Origin: Lachnoclostridium sp. UBA1308
GTDB taxonomy: Bacteria; Bacillota; Clostridia; Lachnospirales; Lachnospiraceae
NCBI GenBank assembly: GCA_002307215.1
Contig: DBTU01000055.1
Span: 34,612 to 98,611, forward strand
DNA: 64,000 nt
Direction of reading: 5' to 3'
The translations under genes were made by a program, and so were the position numbers. The notes below the pieces were generated by a model that saw only the letters and a program-made list of their open reading frames with translations, did no database searches and had not been told where the DNA came from. Shown piece by piece: positions 36,597 through 45,005 of the stretch (positions are counted from its first letter, which is position 1; every line of letters begins with the position of its first letter).

Positions 36597-36789
36597 AGCC
36601 TCCTTTAAAATTTAAAAATTTGATTTGTTTTGATTAGGAGGCTTTGCCTCCTTTAAAATTTAAAAATTTGATTTGTTTTGATTAGGAGGCTTTGCCTCCT
36701 GAAAAATTTAAAAATTTGATTTGTTTTGATTAGGAGGCTTTGCCTCCTTTAAAATTTAATTTGTTTTGATTAGGAGGCTTTGCCTCCTG
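36597..36789 (-). repeat. Tandem array of ribosome-binding-site hairpins upstream of pheS
   Basis: Four copies of the 15-bp palindrome GGAGGCAAAGCCTCC at 36637, 36685, 36733 and 36773 (spacing 48, 48, 40), each in an AT-rich unit. The pheS ribosome binding site AAAGGAGGC equals the first half of a unit. The array lies between the T-box terminator and pheS. Confidence 0.9.
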
Positions 36790-36800
36790 AAAAAACGCAT

Positions 36801-37036
36801 AAAAAGAACTTCCGTCTCCAAAGGGACGAAAGCTCGTGGTACCACCCAAATTCAAGCCATAAACAAAAGGCTTCTCAACAGTTATAACGGAACTGACCCG
36901 GCCAGACTTTCGAAAGGCAACTCCGGTGCCGAACTTCGCAATATATCCGAACCCTAAACTTGCTCTCAGCCGGTGACAAGTTCTCTCTGGAGGGAAAATA
37001 TATGCTACTGAATTCACCTTCAATGTTGTTATCATT
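36801..37036 (-). promoter_or_regulatory. T-box riboswitch of pheST
   Basis: Leader on the minus strand with the AGAGA-type motif (CCAGAGAGAACTTG, near 36980), the T-box core GGGTGGTACCACG (36835-36847) and a terminator (36809-36832, stem CTTTCGTC-CC with GGAGACGGAAG) followed by TTCTTTTT. It senses uncharged tRNA by pairing with the NCCA end. Two UUC triplets (36931-36933 and 36949-36951) could be the phenylalanine specifier; the gene order makes tRNA-Phe the expected ligand. Confidence 0.9.
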
Positions 37037-37042
37037 TCCCCT

Positions 37043-37071
37043 ATAATAATCGACTCTTTTCCGATTGTCAA
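37043..37071 (-). promoter_or_regulatory. Sigma-A promoter of pheST
   Basis: TTGACA (37066-37071) and TATTAT (37043-37048) with a 17-bp spacer, reading into the T-box. Confidence 0.85.
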
Positions 37072-37077
37072 TACAAT

Positions 37078-37154
37078 GATTCAAAATACAGCTCTGAAAA
37101 GTGTAGGATTCAAAATACAGCTCTGAAAAGTTTACCTTTCAGAGCTGTATTTTA
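37078..37154. repeat. Direct repeat plus inverted copy forming a 17-bp hairpin
   Basis: A 24-bp unit starting GATTCAAAATACAGCTC occurs at 37078 and 37107, followed at 37136 by its inverted form. Copy 2 and the inverted copy make a long perfect stem; copy 1 could pair instead. It lies upstream of the pheST promoter and the HAD gene and could be a terminator remnant. Confidence 0.8.
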
Positions 37155-37225
37155 CCATATAGTCTTTCCCTTTATGAACTTCTATGTTAGAATATGTTGA
37201 ACTATGAGTTTAAAGGAGCGATAAA

Positions 37226-38011
37226 ATGCAACAGAAAATAATCTTTTTTGATATAGACGGAACAATACTAAGTCATAGGAATTATACTATTTCGGATAGT
37301 ACCCGGGACTCAATAAGACAGGCTAAGGCAAACGGTCACCTGGTGTATATCAATACAGGAAGAACTATTGCAGAAATTGATGATGAGATTAAGGAGATTG
37401 GTTTTGACGGATATGTCTGTGGATGCGGAACATATATCTCCTACCATTCCTCCGTATTACTACATACAACCTTGGACGATTCTATCCGTCAGGCGATCAT
37501 ACAAGATATTCAAGAGTACCAGCTAGATGCGGTACTTGAAGGCAGTAATGCAATTTATTTCGACAGTCAAGTCACGAATGAAAAAATAATTTTCATCAAA
37601 GATATGTATCAAAAGAAGCTATTTTCTGTACTTAACTGGGATGCCTCTGATGTCAGCTTTGATAAATTCTGTATCTGGTCGTCATCACAGAAAGCAGCCA
37701 ATTCCTTTCATGAAAAATATGAGGATAGGTTTGATTTTATATTCCGCAATGGGCATCTCATGGAGGTCGTACCCAAGGGGTATTCCAAAGCCACCGGTAT
37801 TGAATTTCTTCTTAAGCATCTTAACATCTCCCATGAAAATGCATACGCTCTTGGCGACAGTGCAAACGATTTCACTATGCTGAAATATGTAAAGCACAGT
37901 ATTGGTATGGGCAATTCAGAAGAACTTATCCGTAATATGGTTTCCTATCTTACAAAGGATGTTGATGATGGCGGTGTTGAACATGCATTAAGGCATTTTC
38001 AAATGATATAA
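37226..38011 (+). CDS. HAD-superfamily (Cof-type) hydrolase
   Basis: 261 residues: motif I FFDIDGTILSHRN, motif II ending INTGRT, Lys in VVPKGYSKATGIEFLLKHL, and motif IV ALGDSANDFTMLKYV. A type IIB cap lies in the middle. Such enzymes remove phosphate from sugar phosphates, nucleotides or flavins; substrate unknown. Start at 37226 follows GGAGCG. Monocistronic on the plus strand. Confidence 0.93.
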   Translation: MQQKIIFFDIDGTILSHRNYTISDSTRDSIRQAKANGHLVYINTGRTIAEIDDEIKEIGFDGYVCGCGTYISYHSSVLLHTTLDDSIRQAIIQDIQEYQLDAVLEGSNAIYFDSQVTNEKIIFIKDMYQKKLFSVLNWDASDVSFDKFCIWSSSQKAANSFHEKYEDRFDFIFRNGHLMEVVPKGYSKATGIEFLLKHLNISHENAYALGDSANDFTMLKYVKHSIGMGNSEELIRNMVSYLTKDVDDGGVEHALRHFQMI

Positions 38012-38115
38012 ATACCCTGTATGTCCAATCCGCATGCCTTGCAATGCATTATAAAATATGATAAAATGAGCGAGGTTAACGTAGCGGTTACAATTACAAT
38101 GAAGGAGTGTTGTCC

Positions 38116-39516
38116 ATGCAAAATTACGACGTTATCATCATAGGAGCCGGCCCGTCCGGAATTTTTTGTGCCTATGAGTTGATTAAAGAGAATAAAGACC
38201 TTAAAATATTAATGGTTGAAAAGGGCAGACCTATCGAAAAGAGAATGTGCCCGAAACGAACAACAAAACATTGTATCGGTTGTAGTCCTTGTTCCATTAC
38301 TACGGGCTTTGCAGGTGCCGGTGCATTTTCCGACGGCAAGCTCTCTTTATCTCCCGATGTCGGCGGAACCCTGCCTGATATATTAGGTTATGACAAGGCT
38401 GTGGAGTTAATCAAGGAATCCGATGATATTTATCTTAAATTTGGTGCTGATACCGATGTATATGGTTTAGATAAGGTAGAAGAGATCCGTGAAATCAGGA
38501 GACGTTCCATTACTGCCAACTTAAAGCTGATTGAATGCCCAATCCGTCATCTCGGTACGGAAGAGGGCTATAAAATATATACCCGCCTACAGGAACATCT
38601 ACTCGCTTCCGGAATAGAAATGCTCTTCAATACAATGGTTCAGGATATCATTATTGAAGATAAGAAGGCAAAAGGCATTATAACCTCTAAAGGAGAAACC
38701 TTCAATGCCAGAGAAATTGTATCCGCTATTGGACGCGAAGGCTCCGACTGGTTTAGCGGGATCTGTAAGGAGCATGGCCTTGACACAAAGGTCGGGACGG
38801 TTGATATCGGTGTCCGAGTGGAAGTTCGTGATGAGGTTATGGAGTTTCTAAACAAAAATCTATACGAAGCGAAACTGGTATATTACACGCCTACCTTTGA
38901 TGATAAAGTACGTACCTTCTGTACCAATCCTTCCGGTGAAGTGGCCACCGAATATTATGAGAACAACCTTGCCGTAGTAAACGGACATGCTTATAAATCC
39001 AAAGAATACAAGACCCATAACACCAATTTTGCAATCCTTGTATCTAAGAACTTTACCAAACCCTTTAAGACACCGATCGAGTACGGCAAGCATATCGCAC
39101 AGCTTAGTAACATGCTCTGTGGTGGCCGAATCATTGTTCAGACCTTCGGTGATTTCCAGAGAGGCAGAAGGACAACGGAGGAGCGTCTTTGCAGAAACAA
39201 TCTGATTCCTACGTTAAAGGATGCTATTCCCGGCGATTTATCCCTGGTCTTCCCCCACCGGATTATGGTAGACATCAAGGAAATGCTACTTGCTCTTGAT
39301 AAGGTTACTCCCGGTATAGCTTCCGATGAGACATTGCTCTATGGTGTCGAGGTTAAATTTTATTCAAATAAGGTAGTTGTCAACACTGACTTTGAGACGA
39401 GCATTGAAGGCCTTCGCGCAATCGGTGACGGAGCCGGAATAACAAGAGGCCTGCAACAGGCATCAGCCAACGGTATCAGTGTGGCAAGAAGTATTCTTAC
39501 TAAGATCAACAAATAA
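38116..39516 (+). CDS. FAD-dependent oxidoreductase, HI0933/YhiN-like wide family
   Basis: 466 residues from an ATG with AAGGAG eight bases upstream (a GTG at 38107 is less likely). N-terminal dinucleotide fold DVIIIGAGPSGIFCAYEL, a cysteine-rich stretch KRTTKHCIGCSPCSITTGF, and GLRAIGDGAGITRGLQQASANG at the FAD-binding end. This is the conserved FAD-dependent protein family of Firmicutes with unassigned activity. No partner gene adjacent. Confidence 0.88.
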   Translation: MQNYDVIIIGAGPSGIFCAYELIKENKDLKILMVEKGRPIEKRMCPKRTTKHCIGCSPCSITTGFAGAGAFSDGKLSLSPDVGGTLPDILGYDKAVELIKESDDIYLKFGADTDVYGLDKVEEIREIRRRSITANLKLIECPIRHLGTEEGYKIYTRLQEHLLASGIEMLFNTMVQDIIIEDKKAKGIITSKGETFNAREIVSAIGREGSDWFSGICKEHGLDTKVGTVDIGVRVEVRDEVMEFLNKNLYEAKLVYYTPTFDDKVRTFCTNPSGEVATEYYENNLAVVNGHAYKSKEYKTHNTNFAILVSKNFTKPFKTPIEYGKHIAQLSNMLCGGRIIVQTFGDFQRGRRTTEERLCRNNLIPTLKDAIPGDLSLVFPHRIMVDIKEMLLALDKVTPGIASDETLLYGVEVKFYSNKVVVNTDFETSIEGLRAIGDGAGITRGLQQASANGISVARSILTKINK

Positions 39517-39521
39517 AAAAT

Positions 39522-39603
39522 CGGGCAATACATGGTGAGTTATTGTGACTATTAAGTCACTCCGGTTTTTTCGAACCGATGCACACAAAATATGTATTGC
39601 CCG
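39522..39603. terminator. Bidirectional terminator-like hairpin with embedded repeat
   Basis: Outer 12-bp perfect arms CGGGCAATACAT and ATGTATTGCCCG. On the minus strand it is followed by ATTTTTTATTT and would end the kinase-like gene; on the plus strand it follows the FAD gene. The loop holds a 45-bp element (39545-39589) also present at 51132-51176. Confidence 0.8.
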
Positions 39604-39612
39604 TTTGTAATA

Positions 39613-40101
39613 TTATATATTAAAGTTAAATCTAAAACCAAAAGGTGAATAGTATCTACTGACCTCACTCGTAAAACCAAAATCTATAATAACCGGCTTA
39701 CCTCTTACTTTACCCCAGCTGTTAAGTCTCCCCAGATCAGCTAGCAAAAGATTATTCTTTCTGATTGCTTCTCTGAATTTTTTCAAACGGAATAGTTCCC
39801 TGTTATTTCTAACGTGATAATATTTCCAGACCTCTGCAATAGAGCTCATCATCTCCGCCTTCTCCATTACCAGATAATAGGAATCCTCGGATACGGCTGT
39901 GACTTTGGCAAAAATATGTGAATGGTCAGAAGCTGCAATCCGATACTCGGCCTTGTTCTGCGCAAGACCTCTTCTATTCTTCACAACCTTAATAACATAT
40001 CCGTTATCTAAATCATATACTAATCTTCCGCTTCCGGAACCAATCAGACGATATTTTTTCTTCTCTATATCAGCCCTAATATTATCAAAATCAACTGCCA
40101 T
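39613..40101 (-). CDS. Minimal protein-kinase-like protein
   Basis: 162 residues that follow kinase motif order: a glycine loop IGSGSGRLVYDL, the lysine strand GYVIKVVKN, hinge YLVMEKAE, a catalytic-loop position LLLADLGRLNSWG without the usual HRD, and the metal-binding VIIDFGFTSEV. It is far shorter than ordinary kinases (about 250 residues), lacking most of the C-lobe. It may phosphorylate a small or protein substrate or be an inactive fold; I do not know the family name. Confidence 0.65.
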   Translation of the reverse strand: MAVDFDNIRADIEKKKYRLIGSGSGRLVYDLDNGYVIKVVKNRRGLAQNKAEYRIAASDHSHIFAKVTAVSEDSYYLVMEKAEMMSSIAEVWKYYHVRNNRELFRLKKFREAIRKNNLLLADLGRLNSWGKVRGKPVIIDFGFTSEVSRYYSPFGFRFNFNI

Positions 40102-40193
40102 ATTCTGCTCCTAATATAATAATTACAGTATTATATTATTAGGTGACATGTTGATTTGTTAATGCTTTCGTCGAAATTTGATGCAAATAATAC

Positions 40194-40234
40194 GATAGAC
40201 CACGGTCAGCCTTGTCACCTGATCGTGGTCTATC
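40194..40234 (-). terminator. Terminator after the second PII gene
   Basis: Arms GATAGACCACGATCAG and CTGACCGTGGTCTATC (one mismatch) followed on the minus strand by GTATTATTT. Confidence 0.85.
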
Positions 40235-40257
40235 AATATTAGTATGCTATATCTATA

Positions 40258-40596
40258 TTATATCGCTTCCTGGCCGCGTTCTCCGGTTCGAATTCTTACT
40301 ACATCCTCAACTTCATAGATAAAAATCTTACCGTCTCCATAATTACCCGTTTTTATCTTATCCAGAACTTTGTCTATTATAACTTCGGCGTCTTCAGCTG
40401 AAACAACAGTTTCAACCTTAATCTTTGGTAACAGGTTTACATAGGTTTCCGTACCTCTGTAAATCTGGATAAAACCTTTTTGCTTACCATATCCCATAAT
40501 ATTGGTAATCATTAATCCCTGTGCATTATTTTCGTTCAAAATCTGCTTTAAATCCTCCAACTTCTCCGGCCGAATTACAATTTCAAGCTTCTTCAT
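40258..40596 (-). CDS. PII nitrogen-regulatory protein
   Basis: 112 residues, canonical PII length. KKLEIVIRPEKLEDLK, T-loop YGKQKGFIQIYRGTETYVNLLPK and the nucleotide-binding ends GNYGDGKIFIYEVEDVVRIRTGE (in part). The tyrosine uridylylated in E. coli GlnB (position 51) is Thr here, with Tyr one place later. It probably senses ADP/ATP and 2-oxoglutarate and gates AmtB. Paralogue of the gene at 40827. Confidence 0.93.
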   Translation of the reverse strand: MKKLEIVIRPEKLEDLKQILNENNAQGLMITNIMGYGKQKGFIQIYRGTETYVNLLPKIKVETVVSAEDAEVIIDKVLDKIKTGNYGDGKIFIYEVEDVVRIRTGERGQEAI

Positions 40597-40674
40597 TTTA
40601 TTAACACCTCTCCTTTGAGTAATTTAATAATCATAAAGATTATACCACATTGTTTTCATATATGAAATAATATT

Positions 40675-40718
40675 TTAGTCTCCACAATCTCAAGATTTAG
40701 TCTCCACAATCTCAAGAT
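40675..40718. repeat. 22-bp tandem duplication between the PII genes
   Basis: Two identical units with TTAGTCTCCACAATCTCAAG, in the 230-bp gap. Confidence 0.8.
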
Positions 40719-40752
40719 TACCACAATATTACAGCTTAGTATACAAAAAATA

Positions 40753-40790
40753 CCCTGCAGACTATGATGACTAGAACTTTGTCTGCAGGG
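40753..40790 (-). terminator. Terminator after the first PII gene
   Basis: 10-bp perfect arms CCCTGCAGAC/GTCTGCAGGG followed on the minus strand by TATTTTTTG. It separates the two PII genes, so read-through or a second promoter is needed for the distal one. Confidence 0.85.
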
Positions 40791-40826
40791 CATGTAAAAT
40801 TAGAAATTCAGAAATTATTCGTTATC

Positions 40827-41165
40827 TTATAATGCGTCGTGACCACGCTCACCGGTTCTGATTCTGACAGCATCTTCAACCTCGTAGATGAAGATCTTAC
40901 CATCACCATAGTTGCCTGTGTTGATTTCTTTAACTACTCTTGTAATAATCTTTTCTGCAATATCAGCAGGAACAACAGTTTCAACCTTTACCTTGGGAAG
41001 TAGATTAACATGGGTTTCTGTTCCTCTGTATATCTGAACATACCCCTTTTGTTTACCATAACCCATGATATTACTGATCATAAGTCCGTTTGCATTGCTA
41101 TCATTCAGGATTTTCTTCAAATCCTCTAATCTTTCCGGTTTGATAATGATTTCTAACTTTTTCAT
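40827..41165 (-). CDS. glnK: PII nitrogen-regulatory protein, AmtB-linked
   Basis: 112 residues from the ATG at 41165 (GGAGG five bases upstream). PII fold with T-loop YRGTETHVNLLPKVKVETVV: Thr replaces the modifiable Tyr51. Close paralogue of the gene at 40258, directly behind amtB. The symbol follows from that linkage. Confidence 0.93.
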   Translation of the reverse strand: MKKLEIIIKPERLEDLKKILNDSNANGLMISNIMGYGKQKGYVQIYRGTETHVNLLPKVKVETVVPADIAEKIITRVVKEINTGNYGDGKIFIYEVEDAVRIRTGERGHDAL

Positions 41166-41251
41166 ACTGTCCTCCATTCTGCCGCATGAAGCGGCTCAGT
41201 CTCATACCAAGTAAAAACGCTTACCTTTTCGCCTGTATATGATAAAAAAGT

Positions 41252-42820
41252 CTACTTCTTATATCTTGCTAACTGCTTGATCGGCATATTGTCTGAAGAA
41301 TCGTAATCTAATTCACACTTAACAGCCTGGAAGTCAGGATAGCCTAAACATCCCATCTCAGGAATATCAAGTCCTTCAAGTTCAACCTCAGGAGCTACTC
41401 GAAGACCCCAAACCTTATCAAGAATCTTAAAGAATACAAAGGAAACACCAAAGCCCCAGACAAATAATACAACTACTGCAATCATCTGTGCAGCAAACTG
41501 GCCTGCATCACCGTAGAACAAACCGGTTACTCCGCCATCTACACCATTTAAGCCTGCACCGTAGGATCCATCTGCAAATAAACCGGTGGCAATAACGCCC
41601 CATAAACCATTTACACAATGTACGGAAATCGCTCCAACTACATCATCCAGTCTCATCTTCCTTTCAACAAATGCTACTGATACGCAAACCAGAACTCCTG
41701 CAACCAAACCTATTACAAATGAAGTGGATGCATTAACAAATGCGCAGGGTGCTGTGATGGCAACCAATCCAGCTAAAGCACCGTTTGCTGTCATAGACGG
41801 ATCCGGCTTTCCATATCTGGCCCACATATAAAACATTGCAGAAAGACCGCCGATAGCACCTGCAACCATTGTATTTGTTGCAACTACAGAAAGTCTGTAA
41901 TCGCTGGAATTCAAGGTTGAACCGGCATTAAAGGAGAACCAGCAGAAGAATAAAATAATAGTACCGATAATAGCCATCGGAATATGATGACCGGGGAATG
42001 CTTTAATTGTTCCGTCTTTTTTAAACTTACCAATTCTGGGTCCAATCGCAATACATCCTGCCAATGCAATCATACCGCCCATTGCGTGTACTACACTGGA
42101 GCCCGCAAAGTCAACAACGCCGTGACCTAAACCAAAGTTTGCGCCAAGTTGCGACATCCAGCCACAGCCCCAAACCCAGTTACCATATAACGGATATAGG
42201 AACATGGCAATGAAGAAGGATGTGATTACTACCGTTGAATATTTTACTCTCTCCGCCATACCACCTGTCGGAATGGTTACAGTTGTATCCATGAACACCA
42301 TCTGGAAGAAGAATAATGCATAAATTCCCGGATCATATATTCCCAACCCGGATAACATAAAGCCCTTATAACCAATAATACCTCCAAGGCCGGGTATCGA
42401 CAGCATCGCATTCAATGCTCCGCCTCCGTTGCCAAGTCCCACTGCTCCACCGGATCCACCGAATTGGAATGCAAATCCACAGATGAAATAACCAACAGCA
42501 CCTACAAGAAATACCATAAAATTCATTGTGATTGTGTGTGCCGCATTCTTGCCACGGCAAAATCCTGTTTCAACCATTGCGAAACCGCACTGGAAGAAGA
42601 ATACCATAAAGCCTGTGATCATTACCCAAGTGAAATTAGCTCCGTAATATGCTTTATTAGCCACTGTAGCCACATCGTTGAGTGTTTCTGTCCCCGTTGT
42701 AGCATAATAAGCAGCTCCTGTCGGATCCGAACCGCCCGGCTTAGAAAATGCTATTGCCAACCCTACCGCTAAAGCGATAATAAATGCTAATAGTGCTATA
42801 ACTTTCCATGACTTCTTCAT
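41252..42820 (-). CDS. amt: Ammonium transporter Amt
   Basis: 522 residues. A leading hydrophobic segment and loop come before eleven membrane helices of the Amt core (FTWVMITGFMVFFFQCGFAMVETGFCRGKNAAHT in part; FAGSSVVHAMGGMIAL and SVHCVNGLWGVIATG with the twin pore histidines). A C-terminal cytosolic tail, EGLDIPEMGCLGYPDF, is the PII contact region. Co-transcribed with glnK downstream and the small membrane protein upstream. Confidence 0.96.
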   Translation of the reverse strand: MKKSWKVIALLAFIIALAVGLAIAFSKPGGSDPTGAAYYATTGTETLNDVATVANKAYYGANFTWVMITGFMVFFFQCGFAMVETGFCRGKNAAHTITMNFMVFLVGAVGYFICGFAFQFGGSGGAVGLGNGGGALNAMLSIPGLGGIIGYKGFMLSGLGIYDPGIYALFFFQMVFMDTTVTIPTGGMAERVKYSTVVITSFFIAMFLYPLYGNWVWGCGWMSQLGANFGLGHGVVDFAGSSVVHAMGGMIALAGCIAIGPRIGKFKKDGTIKAFPGHHIPMAIIGTIILFFCWFSFNAGSTLNSSDYRLSVVATNTMVAGAIGGLSAMFYMWARYGKPDPSMTANGALAGLVAITAPCAFVNASTSFVIGLVAGVLVCVSVAFVERKMRLDDVVGAISVHCVNGLWGVIATGLFADGSYGAGLNGVDGGVTGLFYGDAGQFAAQMIAVVVLFVWGFGVSFVFFKILDKVWGLRVAPEVELEGLDIPEMGCLGYPDFQAVKCELDYDSSDNMPIKQLARYKK

Positions 42821-42847
42821 AAAATTTTTACCTCCCTGTGATTAGTT

Positions 42848-43168
42848 TTATTTTTTTGATCCACTAATCTTCCTTTTCTTTTTCTCTCTTTTAAAATTGC
42901 TCCATGAAAACTTTGAATCGCTATCAAAAAAATCCAACTTGAACTTTGAAACCATAAAGAAATATCTCAGACCAAGATACATTGCCAACAATCCAAAAAC
43001 AATACCGGGAACCGAGGAATTTAATACCTTAATTTTGATATCATTTAAAAAACTGTAAGTGCCGTAAAACGCTCCCAAAAACATTATTACGGTTGTTCCA
43101 AGATAAAGGAAAAAAATAATAGCTTTCTTTTGTTTGTCGATCTTCATCGAAACACCCTGACTGATCAT
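42848..43168 (-). CDS. Small membrane protein upstream of amt
   Basis: 106 residues from the ATG at 43168 (AGGAGG seven bases upstream). Two membrane helices (AIIFFLYLGTTVIMFLGAFYG; VPGIVFGLLAMYLGLRYFFMV) and a lysine-rich C-terminus (KREKKKRKISGSKK). Family not recognised. It ends 27 bp before amt, so a role with the transporter is possible. Confidence 0.75.
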   Translation of the reverse strand: MISQGVSMKIDKQKKAIIFFLYLGTTVIMFLGAFYGTYSFLNDIKIKVLNSSVPGIVFGLLAMYLGLRYFFMVSKFKLDFFDSDSKFSWSNFKREKKKRKISGSKK

Positions 43169-43296
43169 ACCTACACCTCCTACCAATTTTATTGTTTTCG
43201 TTAACGAACGAAGTTTATAAATGAATAAAGCTTTTCAGGCTTTCATTTATCAGATTTTAAGCAATCATTGAAGACTTTGATTCATAAATACAAAAA

Positions 43297-43553
43297 ATGG
43301 AGCCAAGGCTATTCTTCCTTGACTCCATCGTCCACATCATATCTGCATATTAGTTGTTAAGACTGTTAAAAAAACCGTACTTATCATAAAAATAAATAGG
43401 GTCAAAACTCGTGCAAGTTTGACCACCCTGTCAATCTACATTATGCAATTCCCGGTAACCCTGTTTACCAATAAGAAAAGATCAAAACTTTAATAAGCTT
43501 TGACCTCATTGTCTGTTAATATAAAAAGTCAAAGTAAGCATTTACTTTGACTT
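43297..43553 (-). terminator. Four tandem terminator hairpins after queA
   Basis: Hairpins at 43526-43553, 43479-43506, 43398-43429 and 43297-43328, each followed on the minus strand by a T-run (e.g. CTTTTTATATT, CTTTTCTT, CATTTTTTG). At least three are preceded by a GACAATGA-like motif, showing origin by duplication. They fill most of the 500-bp gap between queA and the small membrane gene. Confidence 0.85.
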
Positions 43554-43685
43554 CATTGTCTGTAATATTTATTAAGTTATCGAGAGTATATCATACAATT
43601 TTTTAGAATGCAATAGCAATTTTTATATTTTCTTTATAATTTCTTGATAAAATATTAATACAAAATCGACATCTAAAACAGTATG

Positions 43686-44741
43686 CTATTGTATCAGCAT
43701 TGCATCCCCAAAACTGAAGAACCGGTATCTTTCCTTCACAGCCTTTTCATATGCCTCCATGATACTCTCCCGTCCGGCAAGTGCCGATACCAGCATCATC
43801 AGTGTTGATTCCGGAAGGTGGAAATTAGTAATCAAAGCATCTAATACCTTGAACCGATAACCCGGAAAGATAAAGATTGTGGTTTCCCCGCCTCCGGCTT
43901 GTACGATCCCGCTCTCATCCGCTGCCGACTCTATGGTTCTGCAACTGGTGGTTCCAACGCAGATAATTCTACCGCCGGCTTTTTTTGTATCATTAATCAA
44001 GGCCGCCGCTTCCTCAGTGACCTGATAGAATTCCGAATGCATATGATGACTCTGCACATCTTCCACCTTAACAGGCCGGAAAGTTCCTAGTCCTACATGG
44101 AGGGTAACATTGGCAATGTTGACACCCATTTCTTGAATTTGAGCTAACAGTTCGTTCGTAAAATGAAGTCCCGCTGTAGGTGCTGCCGCAGATCCATTAT
44201 GCTTAGCATAAACCGTCTGATAGCGGTTCTTATCGGAGAGTTCATGTGTAATGTAAGGCGGAAGCGGCATCTCACCAAGCTGATCCAATATTTCTTCAAA
44301 GATACCCTCGTAAGTAAACTGAACCAAACGGTTACCCTCTTCTATAATATCTTTGATTTCCCCGATCAGCATCCCATTTCCGAAGCTGATTTTCGTACCG
44401 GGTCTCGCTTTCTTACCGGGTTTTACAAGCGTCTCCCAGATGTCATTTTCTCTACGCTTTAATAGAAGAAGTTCAATTTTGGCTCCTCGGACATCTTCTG
44501 TCCCCAGATTCTTTGTTGCTCTTATCTTTTCCCCAATCAACCTTGCCGGAATTACCCTTGTATTATTGATGACTAAACAATCCCCTGAATTTAGATACTG
44601 CGTGATTTGTTTAAATATTTTATGTTCGATAGCACCTGTCTGCTTATCGAGTACCAGTAATCTGGAGCCCGAACGATCCGGTAATGGATCCTGTGCTATT
44701 AATTCCTCGGGTAAATCATAATAAAAGTCCTTCGTTTTCAT
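43686..44741 (-). CDS. queA: tRNA preQ1(34) S-adenosylmethionine ribosyltransferase-isomerase
   Basis: 351 residues: [27 protein letters not shown] (in part), [32 protein letters not shown] and the late [44 protein letters not shown] (in part). Adds the ribosyl group of SAM to preQ1 in tRNA to give epoxyqueuosine. Start follows AGGAGG. No other queuosine gene is adjacent. Confidence 0.97.
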   Translation of the reverse strand: MKTKDFYYDLPEELIAQDPLPDRSGSRLLVLDKQTGAIEHKIFKQITQYLNSGDCLVINNTRVIPARLIGEKIRATKNLGTEDVRGAKIELLLLKRRENDIWETLVKPGKKARPGTKISFGNGMLIGEIKDIIEEGNRLVQFTYEGIFEEILDQLGEMPLPPYITHELSDKNRYQTVYAKHNGSAAAPTAGLHFTNELLAQIQEMGVNIANVTLHVGLGTFRPVKVEDVQSHHMHSEFYQVTEEAAALINDTKKAGGRIICVGTTSCRTIESAADESGIVQAGGGETTIFIFPGYRFKVLDALITNFHLPESTLMMLVSALAGRESIMEAYEKAVKERYRFFSFGDAMLIQ

Positions 44742-44770
44742 AATTACCTCCTAGGTGCTGTTTATCATAC

Positions 44771-44797
44771 AAAAAGACTGATCCGAATGGAACAGCC
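44771..44797 (-). terminator. Terminator after the 50-residue membrane gene
   Basis: Arms GGCTGTTCC and GGATCAGTC with a G-U pair and one mismatch, then TTTTTG on the minus strand. Confidence 0.65.
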
Positions 44798-44824
44798 TCT
44801 GTTTTGTAAAAATACCTGTAAAGT

Positions 44825-44977
44825 TTAAAACATCAGATCCGATTTCTTTTTCAGTAATACCGATCCATTTAAAATTAATAGAATCCCGGCAACAATTCCT
44901 GATACAATTAACGCAATCCCTAATACCAGATTCCATACTCCTACTGATTTCATAGTGTGGTAAATCTTTTCCATCAT
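44825..44977 (-). CDS. 50-residue single-pass membrane protein
   Basis: A short frame with a strong ribosome binding site (GGAGG nine bases before the first of two ATGs). It encodes MMEKIYHTMKSVGVWN, a hydrophobic segment LVLGIALIVSGIVAGILLIL and a basic tail NGSVLLKKKSDLMF. It lies between pyrE and queA and has its own terminator. Function unknown; the binding site, amphipathic head and positively charged tail make a real gene likely. Confidence 0.8.
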   Translation of the reverse strand: MMEKIYHTMKSVGVWNLVLGIALIVSGIVAGILLILNGSVLLKKKSDLMF

Positions 44978-45005
44978 TCTCAATTACCTCCTTTAATTAC
45001 GGTCG

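Noticed and set aside
36597..36789. CRISPR array
   Set aside because: Spacing of 40-48 bp with near-identical, not unique, spacers; it is a tandem duplication.
44751..44936. Minus-strand 61-residue frame between pyrE and queA
   Set aside because: It crosses the terminator and is out of frame with the well-supported 50-residue membrane gene in the same place.
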